From positions 6,510,001 through 6,574,000 of the forward strand of contig JAQOTA010000050.1 in NCBI GenBank assembly GCA_029532415.1: a stretch of 64,000 bases of DNA, written 5' to 3'. Below are positions 20,453-31,689 of this stretch, one piece after another. The notes under the pieces were generated by a model. The model ran no database searches, had not been told where the DNA came from, and was given only the letters and a program-made list of their open reading frames with translations. This stretch comes from Marasmius tenuissimus. Its lineage: Eukaryota; Basidiomycota; Agaricomycetes; Agaricales; Marasmiaceae. Both the position numbers and the translations under genes were made by a program. Every line of letters begins with the position of its first letter. The stretch's first letter is position 1.

Positions 20453-21459
20453 ATGGGCAACGTTGTCAGTGATATCGTTAAGACCGTCGACAGAGCCGAT
20501 GAAAAAGAGTCTCGCGCCAAAGAACAACTCGAAATGCTTATGAAGCTCGCTGATGCGAGGCTCGACACGTTCGAGGAGCAACTCAATCGAATGTTTCTTG
20601 ATAGTGCCTGTAAGTTCGAAGCTCGTACCCCGTCCTGAATACACAATTCTGATGCGATCTACATCTCCGGACTCCTATAGCTGCTGCAAAGCTCAGCGTT
20701 CCTGGAAAGCGGGCTCTTCGTTTTGAGCGATCTGTCCGAGTGGATACTGGAGCTGAGGTAAGTATCTACGCACTTGAGCTTGATCATTCACCATCGTTTA
20801 CAACCCATTTATAGGGAGCCCCCGGAGTCGAGCAAGCCGTCGACGCGTTCTTTGGTGCCAGCAAAACTGGAATGGATGGTGTTCTAGAGGGATTCAAGGT
20901 AAGCCGAGTATCGTCCAATCCGGCTACAGCTCGCTCACCCGATTGTTTGATATAGTCAGTCGTGAAGACCGGACTCAAAGTCATTCTGGGCGACACATCT
21001 GCAGGCGAGAGTTATGACCAAAAGTTCTTTGTTTGTATCAAGCAGTAAGTCAATTTCTCCTTGTAGTCTGTGTTCAATTGATTGACTTTTTTTGTTACCA
21101 GCAACGCCATTATTCGAGTCGACATGATGACCTACCGCTACAACTTCCACAACGAGGGTGTCATTTCAACCCACAGAAACGTACTCGCCTACATTCTTTG
21201 TGTATCTGTTGTCGATCACAATGAAGTTACCGTCGACGAGATCGTTTATCTCGCCAGTGAGTTCGCAGGGGATGAGCCCGAGAATTACGAGGTGAGTCAA
21301 AAATTGGAATCATATAGTTCGTGAATTCTGACGTGTTTTATTGAACAGCCGTACCTCAATCGTCTCATCCGAGTGTGGGGTAATCTTCGGGACAACGATC
21401 CGAGAGGACGAGTGACAGGGACCGGGTTCAAGCCTCTCCCCCAGCCTGCTGCTGCCTAG
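20453..21459 (+). CDS. Uncharacterised 235-aa protein with possible N-myristoylation, six exons
   Basis: Exons 20453-20609, 20681-20757, 20815-20898, 20956-21044, 21102-21291 and 21349-21459 join to 708 nt (235 aa plus TAG). Every intron is 57-71 nt or close, with consensus ends. The N-terminus MGNVVSD fits the myristoylation pattern G2...S6, so membrane anchoring is possible. Residues about 10-50 form a charged amphipathic helix or short coiled coil (ADEKESRAKEQLEMLMKLAD). The middle is Gly/Ala-rich (GAPGVEQAVDAFFGASKTG) and the C-terminal half is a likely folded domain (IIRVDMMTYRYNFHNEG, AYILCVSVVDHNEVTVDEIV). No signal peptide. I do not recognise the family. Confidence 0.78.
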
Positions 21460-21640
21460 TTATAGTTACTGTTTTGATTCTCTTTGATTGATCCTTGTTT
21501 ATTTGTGTAATATATATCTCATGAACGCAAGAGTGTACTGTGCGGTTTTCGGACCTTGATCGGCAGTGCAGGCCTCGGCAAGCTAAACAGGTCCGAATAC
21601 TCCCACGTGCGCCTCTTGCTTCTCGTCCACCACCATCTGG

Positions 21641-22440
21641 CACGATGACAGCCCTTCCCTCGAGCTCATCCATACCATTTTCAGCTACGCCAATAAGTCT
21701 ACTCTCCTCTCTTGTGCCCTAGTCTGCAAAGCCTGGCTTTCAATTCGTTGTTCATGATTGTTCGAATGTGTCACAGCTCGGACAAACGACTTGAATAGCT
21801 TTGGAAGCTTTTTAGCTCAACCAGCTTTTCAGACTTTCTTTGTAACCTCAAACATTTTTTATTCTACCTGGTGTCCATGGTCGACGTCTTCGGACACATA
21901 TTGGCACGTTCAAGGGTCAAAACGGGAAGGTCTAAGGTCAATTTGTTACGGAAAATCGCAGCTCAGATGATGGACTTCCATTTCAGCGGAGTCGAGTCCA
22001 GGAAGGACGTGTGCGATCTGGTTAGTTTCATGTGCTCTTTCCCGGTGTTGAAAAACCTTGTCAGTAACGTGCACCTTCATAACAGATATGGAGAGGGTAG
22101 TGGGTACCCCTTCTACCAAGATCATGAGCTGTCTCCCGGAATCACTTCGAACCGTACATGTTCGCTGTTCATCACCTCTCTGATGTTGTTGGAAAATGAA
22201 AGTGCGATAAAGTTCGCCCTCGATTGACGTGACAGTGGCGAGTTTTGTTGACGGTAGTTGGTTCAACAGATCTTATTCGGGTGATTGGATGTATGTGGTC
22301 TTTCGGTATATTCATCTAGTGACCCACTGGCTTTTCCCTGGTCAAGTAGAATGCAGTTTGACTCTGCTTGGGATATCAACATATGTTACCCAATTGCCGT
22401 GGTGGACTATGGAGGATAGCGTCGGCAACGGCAAACTCCG
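21641..22440 (+). pseudogene. Decayed F-box protein gene (segmental copy E1)
   Basis: The frame from 21641 reads SLELIHTIFSYANKSTLLSC and ALVCKAWLSIRCS, a recognisable F-box, and ends at TGA 21755-21757. Further downstream another frame (21871-22227) contains leucine-rich-repeat-like sequence (MMDFHFSGVESRKDVCDLV), but the two cannot be joined without frame changes. F-box proteins recruit substrates to SCF ubiquitin ligases. The segment 22270-22440 is homologous to 24735-24870. I read it as a dead copy. Confidence 0.5.
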
Positions 22441-23750
22441 ATAGAAGACTACTCAATATTCAATGCTCAGCGCTCAGTGCCCATCCTCCGTGGCGTATCT
22501 CCTTTACATCGCTCGGGATACAGACGCCCACACGTCTGATTTTGATCCGTTATATTCGCCTTTCCCCTAGATTCCCCGGCCAGAGCCATGTTCAAGCCAG
22601 TCTTATTGTATGTTTTGATTCACCTGCCAGACATTTCGCAATGATAATCTTATGAGCCGTTCAACGATTTCGGATGGGAATCTTGAATCGCTTCGTTCCA
22701 TTCTCGCGAATAACCCTCATTAGCATCAGTGGCGGTCTGATTCGAGGAATGGAGCAGGCCCCCTGACTGTTGATGGGAAAGCGAACGGCAAGGTGAGCAT
22801 CACAAGGTGGGCTTGTGAGTCTTGCGAGATGGATATGAAAAGTCTATACTACTTGCTTCAATTCCTCGTCCCAAAAGATCCAGAGCTTTAGCTCGCGACC
22901 ACTGTACAACACTCGGACATCAAGCAAGTGAAGCTCTTTGCTCTCCTGACGGTCGTCCTTCCGATCGTCATAGCGACTTTCTGCCCGACCCAGTTGATTT
23001 GATTTTTGTGAGAACCTTGTCAGTATCCTCATCAGTCAAACTGAGTCCCTTGTCACAGAGAATCCACTATTCCTCCCACTATTACTACAGGCATAGCCGA
23101 ATTTCTTACACTCGCCGAAAAGAACCTCTTTGGTTTCTGTGAATGTTGGTACATCTGCGTCTTGGAAACTCAGACGGACATAATCAACACCCTTGTGCTT
23201 TTGCCTTGGTGCCTGATCTATTCTCAGGGACTTCCAATTCATAGGCAAGATCAACCTGGGTCAAGGATATCGGGATACGAGAGTCACATAGAAAGAAACT
23301 ACACTGTCCTTTCTTCCGATGCAGACCTCACACTTGGGTAGTGCAAGTTCGACGCTTGAACGTGGTGCACAAAGACAATTTGGCCCCCAAGCACTGTACA
23401 TACATACATATATCGCTACATATGCCGGAGAATGGGTCGCTTTTTGGCCCTAGGACTTTTTCCCAGCACGGTGACATAAGATAAACTACGATAGATTGAG
23501 GACGCAGGAGCAGTTAAAAAGAAAAAAATTATTTAGAAACCAAACAGCCCATAAACAGTCCACTGGAAGGGTCTAACTCCGACTCGCAGCCTTCAGATAA
23601 TAGATTGCCTATGAATGCATCTTGGAAAGAACGGGAAATACCGGCTGATAGTCGTAACGGGGATAAAAAGTTTTCGGATCTCGGATCTCGGAACCGAATA
23701 CAGTAGGTCGCTTGGCCTTAGACCATCATGACGCACACGATTTCCCGTCT
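21860..23750 (+). repeat. Segmental repeat unit E1 (partner about 24130-26370)
   Basis: Shared blocks in the same order: 22270-22440 with 24735-24870 (CTGGCTTTTCCCTGGTCAAG versus a close variant), 22905-22975 with 25085-25160 (signal-peptide-like GTCGTCCTTCCGA or its variant), and 23420-23735 with 26150-26360 (GGTGACATA, ATAGATTG, TCGCAGCCTT or its variant). Spacing is about 2.2-2.7 kb. Confidence 0.55.
22905..22980 (+). pseudogene. Start-less remnant of a mini secreted-protein gene
   Basis: The sequence reads VKLFALLTVVLPIVIA, a signal-peptide-like stretch nearly matching the copy at 25091, but the ATG of that copy is replaced (ACATCAAG here) and a TGA follows shortly after. Confidence 0.4.
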
Positions 23751-24129
23751 TCCGCATGAGTTGGATTACTCGATGTTTGATGTTTGTCTGCGAGCATTTG
23801 GTCGTAGTCCAGATGCGGCTTCGCTTTCAATCATGACCTCCTCTCATATCTTGGTTAAGAGGGTCAACCAGTCGCGGTCAACCTTTCTTCCCTTGTCTTA
23901 CCTTCTATCCTCCTGTTACAGACAGTTCAACCCCTCCGATCCGACTTGAGCTTGGATCCCAACACAAAAGATCGCTGCAACTCACAATGTACGACTTTGG
24001 GCACTCGATTACTGTTGTTCGAGATTCAGCGTCTCGTCTCGGTGGTTCTCACTGGAATGAGTCACTGGATTATTAGCAAGTATTGAGGTAGTCTCACAAC
24101 ATTCGTTTACATCTTCTTTTTGAAATGCA

Positions 24130-26370
24130 GGATGCGACCTCGAGCTGCCGCGATGATACCGAAAAAAACCCCTTGCATCCCCCGGTGCATAATTACCTAC
24201 CGAGCGGGTTTGATTCATGTCTCTCCGATCGAAACCTCTCCAGCCAACTCACGCCCATCTCAACCCATGGTCTTTGGAACGTCTGGTGTTCAGCGTCATT
24301 ATCACCCGGGCGGTATCTCTCGAGCTACGATTGGCATTTAATTAAATCTCGTCCTCATGCTAGTCTATGTTTCTCTCTTGTGGCCCAGACCTGTCTGGCT
24401 ACCGTTCAAGAGCTCGTTGTGAGCGGATGACTTGGTCTTGCAGACAGTGGCGTTATTTGGTTAATTTCGTTGGCATTTCCGCTCCTCGCCTACACTACTC
24501 GGGTCTAGCCTGTGTCTTCACACCCTCCGTATCGGATACAGTTAAGTCTAGACTGGCCCAAGTGGTCTGCTTTCTGGTCCCTGTGGTCAAATGTCGACGA
24601 ATGCAGCTAAAGCCGTTCATTCGCTGTTCGCCACCTCCTCAATCCTGTGGAGGAACGCAGGCGGGATAGAGTTTGGCCTCGATCGGCATGTCAGTGGGAA
24701 GTTTTGTCGATGCCAACGAGTACTTGATCGGGTGCCTGAATGTAGGTGGACTTTCAGTGTATTCATGATTCGCTCTAAATCGAGTGAACCACTGACTTTT
24801 TCTCTGGCCAAGTGGGGTACAGTCCAACACTTTCTGGGATATCTAAAAGTCTTATTCCAATTGCGGTAGTGAGTTATGTATTATGGAGGAAGAAGAGACG
24901 TCGATAATAGTGGCATTGGTGGTGGCGTACCACGTTGAAGACTATCAATTGCTCAAGTCCGGAGCTCAGCCACTACGTACAAAGGTGGTTATTGACACTC
25001 ACGAGTTGCGTTCAAAACGCTTCCACTGACTTATCCAGTGTTTCATCTCACCCAGCAGCTTTGAAGCCTTCTCTCGCAACCGTAAACAACATGCACATGA
25101 AATTCTTCGCCCTCTTGATGGTTGTCCTTCCGACCGTCATGGTCATTGCCATACCTGTAGGCTCAAGCAATGATCTTCTAGGCTTGTAGGATCTCCCGGA
25201 GTATAATGTAGGTCCAACTGTGCATGATGTATGTAGGAGTAAGTACCATCACAGAGATAAAGGGTTATGGAGCTATGAGTAAGACGGGGCAAAGGGCAAT
25301 GATATCATACAATGATGGAAGCACAGCAAAGTCCAGCAGGTACTACAGGTGGCCAATCTGAGGTTGCCATACCAGAATATTGACTGGCTTATTTATCCTG
25401 ATTGAGAATCGATGCACTGAAGTAGGTAAAAGTTTGATGTTGGGTTAGGGAATTGCGGTATCCAAGGTGGTCTGACCACTGTTGGTTGTTTCCTTAGATG
25501 GGTGTGGTCAGTATGTACGCGCATATGACGTACTTACGTATCTATCCTGTAAACCCTTGAGTATTGATACATAATTTACTCTCTTAGCGGTCCTCAGTCC
25601 GCAGAGAGGATCCTGAGGTGAAGGGGAAAGTTAGCACGCCTTCGTCTCTGAGACACAAAGGAACTATACTCCATAGTCAAGGGGCTACGAGAGATGTTAC
25701 TGTTGTGGATCCGAGGCCTAGCCCTCGCGAGTCATATCTCGAGTCATAACTCGACTCAAACTTTGACTCCATGTACTTCTAGGAAATACACGGACCTTAA
25801 TAGAACATTCTAGACTAATTTATATAACTCATAAAGCTTACATATTAATGACTCGGACACCTTAGAATAATAGTATATAAACCCCAAATGTAACGTAGTT
25901 TCTATCATACTTTTCAATATCATCTCTTTCACCCTTACTATCACATTTGTTACTGGAGCTCCAATCTACTGAGAAGATCAAATCTCAACTTCTATGGAAC
26001 GGGTCAAGTACATCGTTGGGTCAAGCGAGGACACCTACGGGAGTCTCGGTTGTTCCGATCCAGATCTTAAACTTGAATTTTCTAAGTACGACACTTGAGC
26101 TTGGACATCAGAGTTTAGAATACGAGTATGTACGTCCACGCACCGCAGGAGAGTGGACCGGTTCTTGGGACTTCTCTCCAGCAAGGTGACATACCGTTAT
26201 GACGGTCAATAGATTGAAAAGCAGCCTACATATAGCACACCGCGCAAGTCGAGCTCACAGCCTTTAGATTGCCTATAGTCTGCGGGATTACAGGTTCTGC
26301 TTCTCGAGTCACGAAGCCGAAACCAAAGGCTTGCTTTGATCACCACGATCATCAATGTGATGAGCCCCGC
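24130..26370 (+). repeat. Segmental repeat unit E2 (partner 21860-23750)
   Basis: Contains a further decayed F-box/leucine-rich-like region (24130-24870; for example SLVAQTCLATVQELVVSG before a TGA), the mini secreted-protein ORF at 25091 and non-coding flanks, in the same order as unit E1. Confidence 0.5.
25091..25189 (+). CDS. Possible mini secreted protein, 32 aa, probably a remnant
   Basis: ATG at 25091 opens MHMKFFALLMVVLPTVMVIA, a convincing signal peptide similar to those of the genes at 8661 and 15951, followed by IPVGSSNDLLGL and TAG at 25187-25189. No donor site or downstream exon with the DDINNHVIGP core is visible. It is either a degenerate family member or a very short secreted peptide. 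Confidence 0.3.
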   Translation: MHMKFFALLMVVLPTVMVIAIPVGSSNDLLGL

Positions 26371-26909
26371 TTCTCAACAGACAACGAGTTTCGGTCCAAG
26401 AGTCTCTTGATCGTCCCATATGCAGCCCCGGTCACCAACCCCGAGATGTCCATTTATTCCGCTCGTTGGTCTTTTTGACGTCCACGGTCCGAGTATCTTG
26501 GCGGATACCCGTGAGAAAATGAATCAAAGAATATGATGAGGAGTACGAAATACATTTGGAATAATTGTTCGTTGTCATATGGACCATTTGTTGATTAATG
26601 CCATCAGTACTATGTAGCTCTGATTATCCGAATGTAGACGGGCGGGAACCTGGAAGTCGGCATGCTGCTGTATCAATTGTTCCTAAGCTCTTTCCCGAGT
26701 GCGTAGTCTCAACCGATAACGCTGCGGGAGCTGTGATGGGAGCGATTCAGGTCTAGGTCCGAGTGTGCTGTGTTCGCCATACTAGTCCTGCCTCGGTAGG
26801 CTATGCTGGGATTATACTTGTGTGCTCGAGGGATGGGACATTCACATCTTGACTTTAGCACGCACCACAAGATTCCCAGAGACTCCTGCATGGGCATTGA
26901 ATGGTCACA
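26371..26909. other. No gene recognised
   Basis: Intergenic stretch before the 3' end of the minus-strand membrane-protein gene; nothing with coding support is visible. Confidence 0.45.
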
Positions 26910-28380
26910 TCATGAGGCCCTTGTCTCGCCAGAATCTTGGACAATGTACATGACAATCGCTTCATCAACCGTTTCAGAAGTCATTGTACGAGCCATGATA
27001 TTCAGTTGAACATGATTTACATCATCTCCAATTGGTGTTTCCTCTTGCTGTGAGTTCGCCCGTACAATCAAGAGGGTTGGAGCAAGAGCCTGGGACCTAT
27101 CGTCAGTCAAGGCTTCAGTGAACAAGGCTCAAACCTTACTGAGATTTGGATGATAACAGCACTTAGGACAAAGGTATTTGGTACCTTGGATAACCCACAA
27201 ACGACAAATACAATCCAAACAATGAGATAGAGGAGGCAGGATTCGATCCTAACTCGAGGTGGTCAGGAGCTGGGAGAATACTTTTGCACCCCATCTCAAT
27301 GGACTGGGCACTCACAAAAGCACGGCAACACTACGAAATCGTTCTCGCGTGCTTGCCTCCACGGTACGATGGGATCCCGACCTGAGCAGCTTATGAACTA
27401 CCGGAGTGGGGACGAATTTTAGTCATGCGTGGTGTAAATGTGTGAATGAACTCACCAATGGCGATTGTGACTAACCCGTTCATCAGAATGTGAAGGATGC
27501 AGGACCCGATGGCCAAGTGCACCAATAACTTGGTTTTGTTGTCCTCGTCGAATGCTACTGTCTGTAGCATTGAGGCCGGGGGAAGATTAGAGAAGAGTCT
27601 CTGCCTGGCGCAGATCATGAATACCCCTCCAGAGACTTTGGGGTGTCCTCACGACAGTCAGGTGTTCCGTTACCTTCCGCTCGAAGTGAATAACCCTCAC
27701 CGTCAATGATGAAACAAGTCACAACCAATGTGATCGCCCATCTTCGTTTTCGCCACCCAAAGATGACAAAGCAACGGAATACCTATCGGATCTGTCAACA
27801 ATTGGAGACACACATACTGAACTGGAGAGTATGACTTACCAAGATGCTATCCGCGATGAGGCTGTCATTTGAATCAGAGTGGCTTTCAGGCAGACATATG
27901 TGAGAGCGTACGCCATCATCACGAAGATCGTAAGATGAACATTTCTATGATTGGTACAAATCAGTAGAATGTCCGTTCCGGGCTCGGATGCCTTACTGCA
28001 TGATTCTTTGAGGGACCAACATTTCTCGTGGACAATTCGATCCCGAAACAAGACAAAATGCATACCTCGCATCCAGAATTACCGACGTCAGGCCCATCGG
28101 GACACCGACGGAGCATAGAATAAAGAGAGAGATTAGGGCGAATCGGGATAAGCAATTGCCACCTTCTTTCATACGCTCCCGCCTCCTCAACACTACAACA
28201 CCAATCCAGAACAATAAGGTATTACAACCGTAGAGAAACAAATGGATCTGAAGCTGGTGAGTTCCTCAGTGTCTGCGCTTTTTGATATGCACTTACTGCT
28301 GTGACGACAATTGGCAATATGATGGTGTCTTTGAGTTGGACTTCAGCGATTTTCTTGTCTGATCCCTGAAGAGTGGGCAT
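26910..28380 (-). CDS. Multi-pass integral membrane protein, basidiomycete family, possibly damaged
   Basis: ATG at 28380 opens MPTLQGSDKKIAEVQ. Exon 1 (28297-28380) and exon 2 (28066-28253) join cleanly to give LQIHLFLYGCNTLLFWIGV and FALISLFILCSVGVPMGLTS, two membrane segments. Further exons on the minus strand give DSLIADSIL/VFRCFVIFGWRKRRWAITL (near 27700-27860), ESCLLYLIVWIVFVVCGL (near 27200) and the C-terminal ALAPTLLIVRA (near 27070), ending at 26910. This order matches a common Agaricomycete family of roughly seven-span membrane proteins of unknown role. Around 27840-28000 I cannot join the exons without a frame change, so it may be a recent pseudogene or have an intron I misplace. 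Confidence 0.5.
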
Positions 28381-29284
28381 GATTAGAGGGACGAAGCCTT
28401 GAAAGGAACATGCGCTCTAATATATCTCGTTGTTTGAACTCGCCAGTGCGCTCTATTATTATGATAAATCAAGCTCCCTTGTTTATCTAGATGAACGGGA
28501 ACGGTGGCGCTGAATACATCACTCGGCCTAATTGTCGACTAAGTCAACGAATGAGGAAGCTAACTCAACTACGAGATGGCAAGAGCCCATGTGTACGTAC
28601 AGAAGGGTCTGGACAACTCCCTTTAAAGTTCCGAGATCAAGGATCAGATTATGGTCAACAGCACCCGACCCGCACCGAGGCGTAATCACTGGAACTTGGT
28701 ATCACGGCGAAAGCACTGGATATAAAGAAGAGGGGGCATCGGCCGTAAAACGTCCGAGGTCCTTGGTGTGAGGCTCTTCCGGAGAGCCAATCGGCATTGG
28801 ATCCTACGGCAACGGAATAGGGCTTGTTAGTAGATCCTGTACTATTAAACGACCTATTCGAGAGGCTGCTGCCGACGGACATGTAAAGAAACGGCATTAG
28901 CTTGTCAATAACCCCATTGATCGTGATCTTCACTAGCAGTCTCAGGACAACACTGTTGGCCCGCTGACCACCTCGCGAGTGAATGCATAACAGCAAAACA
29001 AATAAATGTAACGGACGAATGATCTCGAGATGACAATGTTATAACTATATGAGTGTCTATCCTGATAGAGCACCGTCCAACCAAACTTAAAGGTGAAACA
29101 CGGACTATCACTGATATGTTCGTCCCCTGTTGTCCTCAATCTCGCCTTCAAAAGACTATGGACTATGAGGTCAACACTTAGACGGCGAGTTGGTATGCGT
29201 GATCCTTCCGGGGCAGCCAAAAAGTGTCCTTCGCACCTACCCCAGCGTTGTTCCCTCTAAGGATTCGACATCCTCCAAACCCAC
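28381..29284. other. Region with unassigned minus-strand frames
   Basis: Minus-strand frames at 28655-28996 and 28942-29220 overlap each other and lack motifs. The end nearest 29284 may include the last exon of the F-box gene after a GTAAGTGGG donor near 29290. Confidence 0.3.
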
Positions 29285-30538
29285 TTACCCAACCACTGTC
29301 ACCAGCCCAAATACAACCTTCAAGACGGTTTCCCCAGTTCGTTCTATCTCCCTCAACGAGTCCAAGTCGTCCAAACTGCATGTGGTGAATGTCAGATCCG
29401 TAAGTGTCCTTGAACACTGCGAGGTCATGAGACAGGATATGGTTGCTTCGCTGGCCCCGGATGGTCCGGAGAGGTCGATCTGAGAACCGAAGGATAGATG
29501 GAGGCAAGAAAGTCTCGAGCAGGAAGAATGTGATAGGAAATGCCTTAGGGCGAGGGAATCGGGCCAGTAAATCTTGAGTGAGGTCAAATGAATGTTCGTG
29601 ATACGGTGCGTCGGCTCTCTCGTTGCTAAATCATAAATATCCAGTCTCACATCGAGAGAAGTTAGCGAGGGGAAGGAGAGATGGAAAAGAGCATTGTCTA
29701 CGCTCGTCGAGGCGAGTTTGATGTTGGTGATTTGGTGCCACGGTAGAGTAAGCGTATTATGCTCAAATGAAGAATAATGTCCGAAAGAAGTGAAATTTTG
29801 TAAGTTCGGTAGACTTGACCCACGGAGTGGCTTGCTGAAATATTTGTGACTCGTTAGTTCCCTCTCGATTTTGACACCGGGCACAAGAGCCCACTCACTT
29901 TCCTTCTCACTTGCCTTTATATGTCACAAAGGTCTTTGTGCCCTCATATATGGCAATTTCCCCGCCAAAAAAAATTAACGCCCGATACAAAGAGTACAAG
30001 GAAAGTGAAAGGAAGTAGGCAAGTGAGTCGGCATTACTTTCCCGGAAAGTAAGTGGGCTCTTGCACCCGGTGTGAAGGCTAATAACTCCATCGGGGGAAC
30101 ACAACTGGGGGCGATCCGGATTGGTCCCATGAGCGTCCAAAGAACATCCCCTGGTATGCACGGGGCCGTGAGAGCTCGAATTCGAGTGGAAGTGAGAAGC
30201 CGAGAAATGACTAGGAGATGGGGAGAGCATACTTCAAGCCAGATCTCAAGACTGATAAGGCAGTGGTGGGCACGTTGAAGGTGGAGGGATAGGTGCTTGT
30301 AGTACCACGTGAGAATGGGTTCACGCGCGGGGCCCACGGGTATGGTAGCTCATAATACAGGTGTAGATAGGGTAATAACTTGCCAACGATGACAGACACT
30401 TCCCAAGGCAACCACATTGGAGAAATTTTTGTATTGAAGGTGAGTCTGAGCGCTGATGTCCTCGATGCTAAGTTTGAACACAAGAATGAGAAGCTCTGCT
30501 GGAAGGTCGTAAATGGGATGATGGGGCTGGTTTGGCAA
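29285..30538 (-). pseudogene. F-box/leucine-rich-repeat-type gene broken by a nonsense codon and a MITE
   Basis: One minus-strand frame runs through three open blocks: 30350-30538, 29975-30337 and 29285-29884. The first holds an F-box (PIYDLPAELLILVFKLSIED, then VALGSVCHRWQVI). A TGA at 30350-30352 follows TPVL where related proteins typically have Trp, so TGG to TGA is likely. The frame then resumes with PVGPAREPILTWYY, typical of fungal F-box proteins. The second break is a 198-bp element (29875-30072); removing it and one 3-bp duplication restores the frame as LLAFKIEREL. The third block is leucine-rich (PNLQNFTSFGHYSSFEHNTL). The start used is the first Met-type codon of the frame; the true N-terminus is uncertain. 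Confidence 0.7.
29875..30072. mobile_element. CACTA-like MITE inside the F-box gene
   Basis: The ends are CACCGGGCACAAGAGCCCAC and its near reverse complement GTGGGCTCTTGCACCCGGTG-type sequence; the inverted repeat extends over about 30 bases. It is flanked by the 3-bp duplication TGA at 29872-29874 and 30073-30075. It is 198 bp and non-coding. Three-base duplications with TIRs starting CAC fit the CACTA/CMC superfamily; that assignment is inference. Confidence 0.75.
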
Positions 30539-31170
30539 TTTATCATGACTCTGTTAAAGAGCTAAAAGCCGAGCGAAGCATTTGTGTAGTTGGTCAGCAC
30601 TTCAAAAGAGAGCTGAACACTGCCGAAGATGGATGGAGAGTAAGGTGGCTTTACTGTCGTTTTCAACTCGATGCCTTGTACCCTGTGCTGTCAAAACCTT
30701 ACGCATTGAGTCGTGAGCTAGCGAGAGAAGATGAAGAAGACCTACAGAAGCTCAACATCACCACGTCGCCCACTTCCTGAACCCATTGCTGGCGAAGGGA
30801 AAGACACAATCCAGGCCGTTGGACGTTTTATTAAATTTTAAAACTGACGCGCTGTTCTTCTGCAGATCTAACAAAATACTGAATTTTCTCGCGTGCGTGC
30901 TCAAACCAGTCAGCTCGGTTTATTCGGGCGCGATTTTTTGATATTTATCATCCCAAGTTGGGGTACGAACGAGTCATGAATGTGCAAAACACTCGACAAC
31001 TGCTGTTACCCAGAGCCTCTGTCTAGTGCGCAAAGTTACATACTTGCTCTTCCAGCGCTGACATTCGACGTCGTTTAGTCGGCTCTTCGTGTATGGCGAA
31101 CCTCTCACGGAAAACCTCGTCATGGTGTTTTCTAAGCTGCCTTGTTCCTCAGTGCGAAAACGAACCGATT
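30539..31170. other. No gene recognised
   Basis: Upstream flank of the F-box pseudogene. A plus-strand frame at 30532-30780 lacks an ATG start and motifs. Confidence 0.4.
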
Positions 31171-31689
31171 TCAAGTGATACTATTCACGGGCGCCGAAGT
31201 AGTTTCAATAGTGGACCAGTCGAGACCATCATCATCAACCCGCTCAGAATGGGCCCCTTCGCTGTTACGACGATGAACAAAGTCATCCAAGCTTTTGGTT
31301 CGCCCCTTGATCCACCTCTGTCGGAAATGCAGGCCAGGTTGAGGTCCAACGTTCAGGATGCATCGGTAGATCGGGATGCGAGAAGACCGAAAGTCTTCCT
31401 GAGCCTTCATCAGAAGTTGGAGCCGTCGAGGAGACAAATCTCGGCTAGCGGAGCGCAGTAGCTTAGCTGCACTGTGGCTGATGAACGGAACGGAGTAGGA
31501 GGTTGACCGTTGAGACCGACTCAAATCCAAACGACGATTTCGAGAGAAGTATCGCACGAGTAAGGGGAGTATGAACGAGACGACGAATGAATGCGGGAGT
31601 GTGGAGTGTGGGAGTTCTTGCCTAAACATCTGAATTGATGCCGTTATGAATGACTCAACCTTTTTTCTAGATTCCACGACGTCTCGCAA
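31171..31689 (-). CDS. Uncharacterised 172-codon open frame
   Basis: The longest open frame in this gap, rich in Arg and Ser (YFSRNRRLDLSRSQRSTSYS). It is overlapped on the plus strand by a 122-codon frame (31093-31461), so at most one is real. No signal peptide, TM or domain is recognised. It may be a decayed or spurious frame. Confidence 0.2.
   Translation of the reverse strand: MRDVVESRKKVESFITASIQMFRQELPHSTLPHSFVVSFILPLLVRYFSRNRRLDLSRSQRSTSYSVPFISHSAAKLLRSASRDLSPRRLQLLMKAQEDFRSSRIPIYRCILNVGPQPGLHFRQRWIKGRTKSLDDFVHRRNSEGAHSERVDDDGLDWSTIETTSAPVNSIT

Noticed and set aside
31093..31461. 122-codon plus-strand frame
   Set aside because: Overlaps a longer minus-strand frame and has no motif; neither is convincing.
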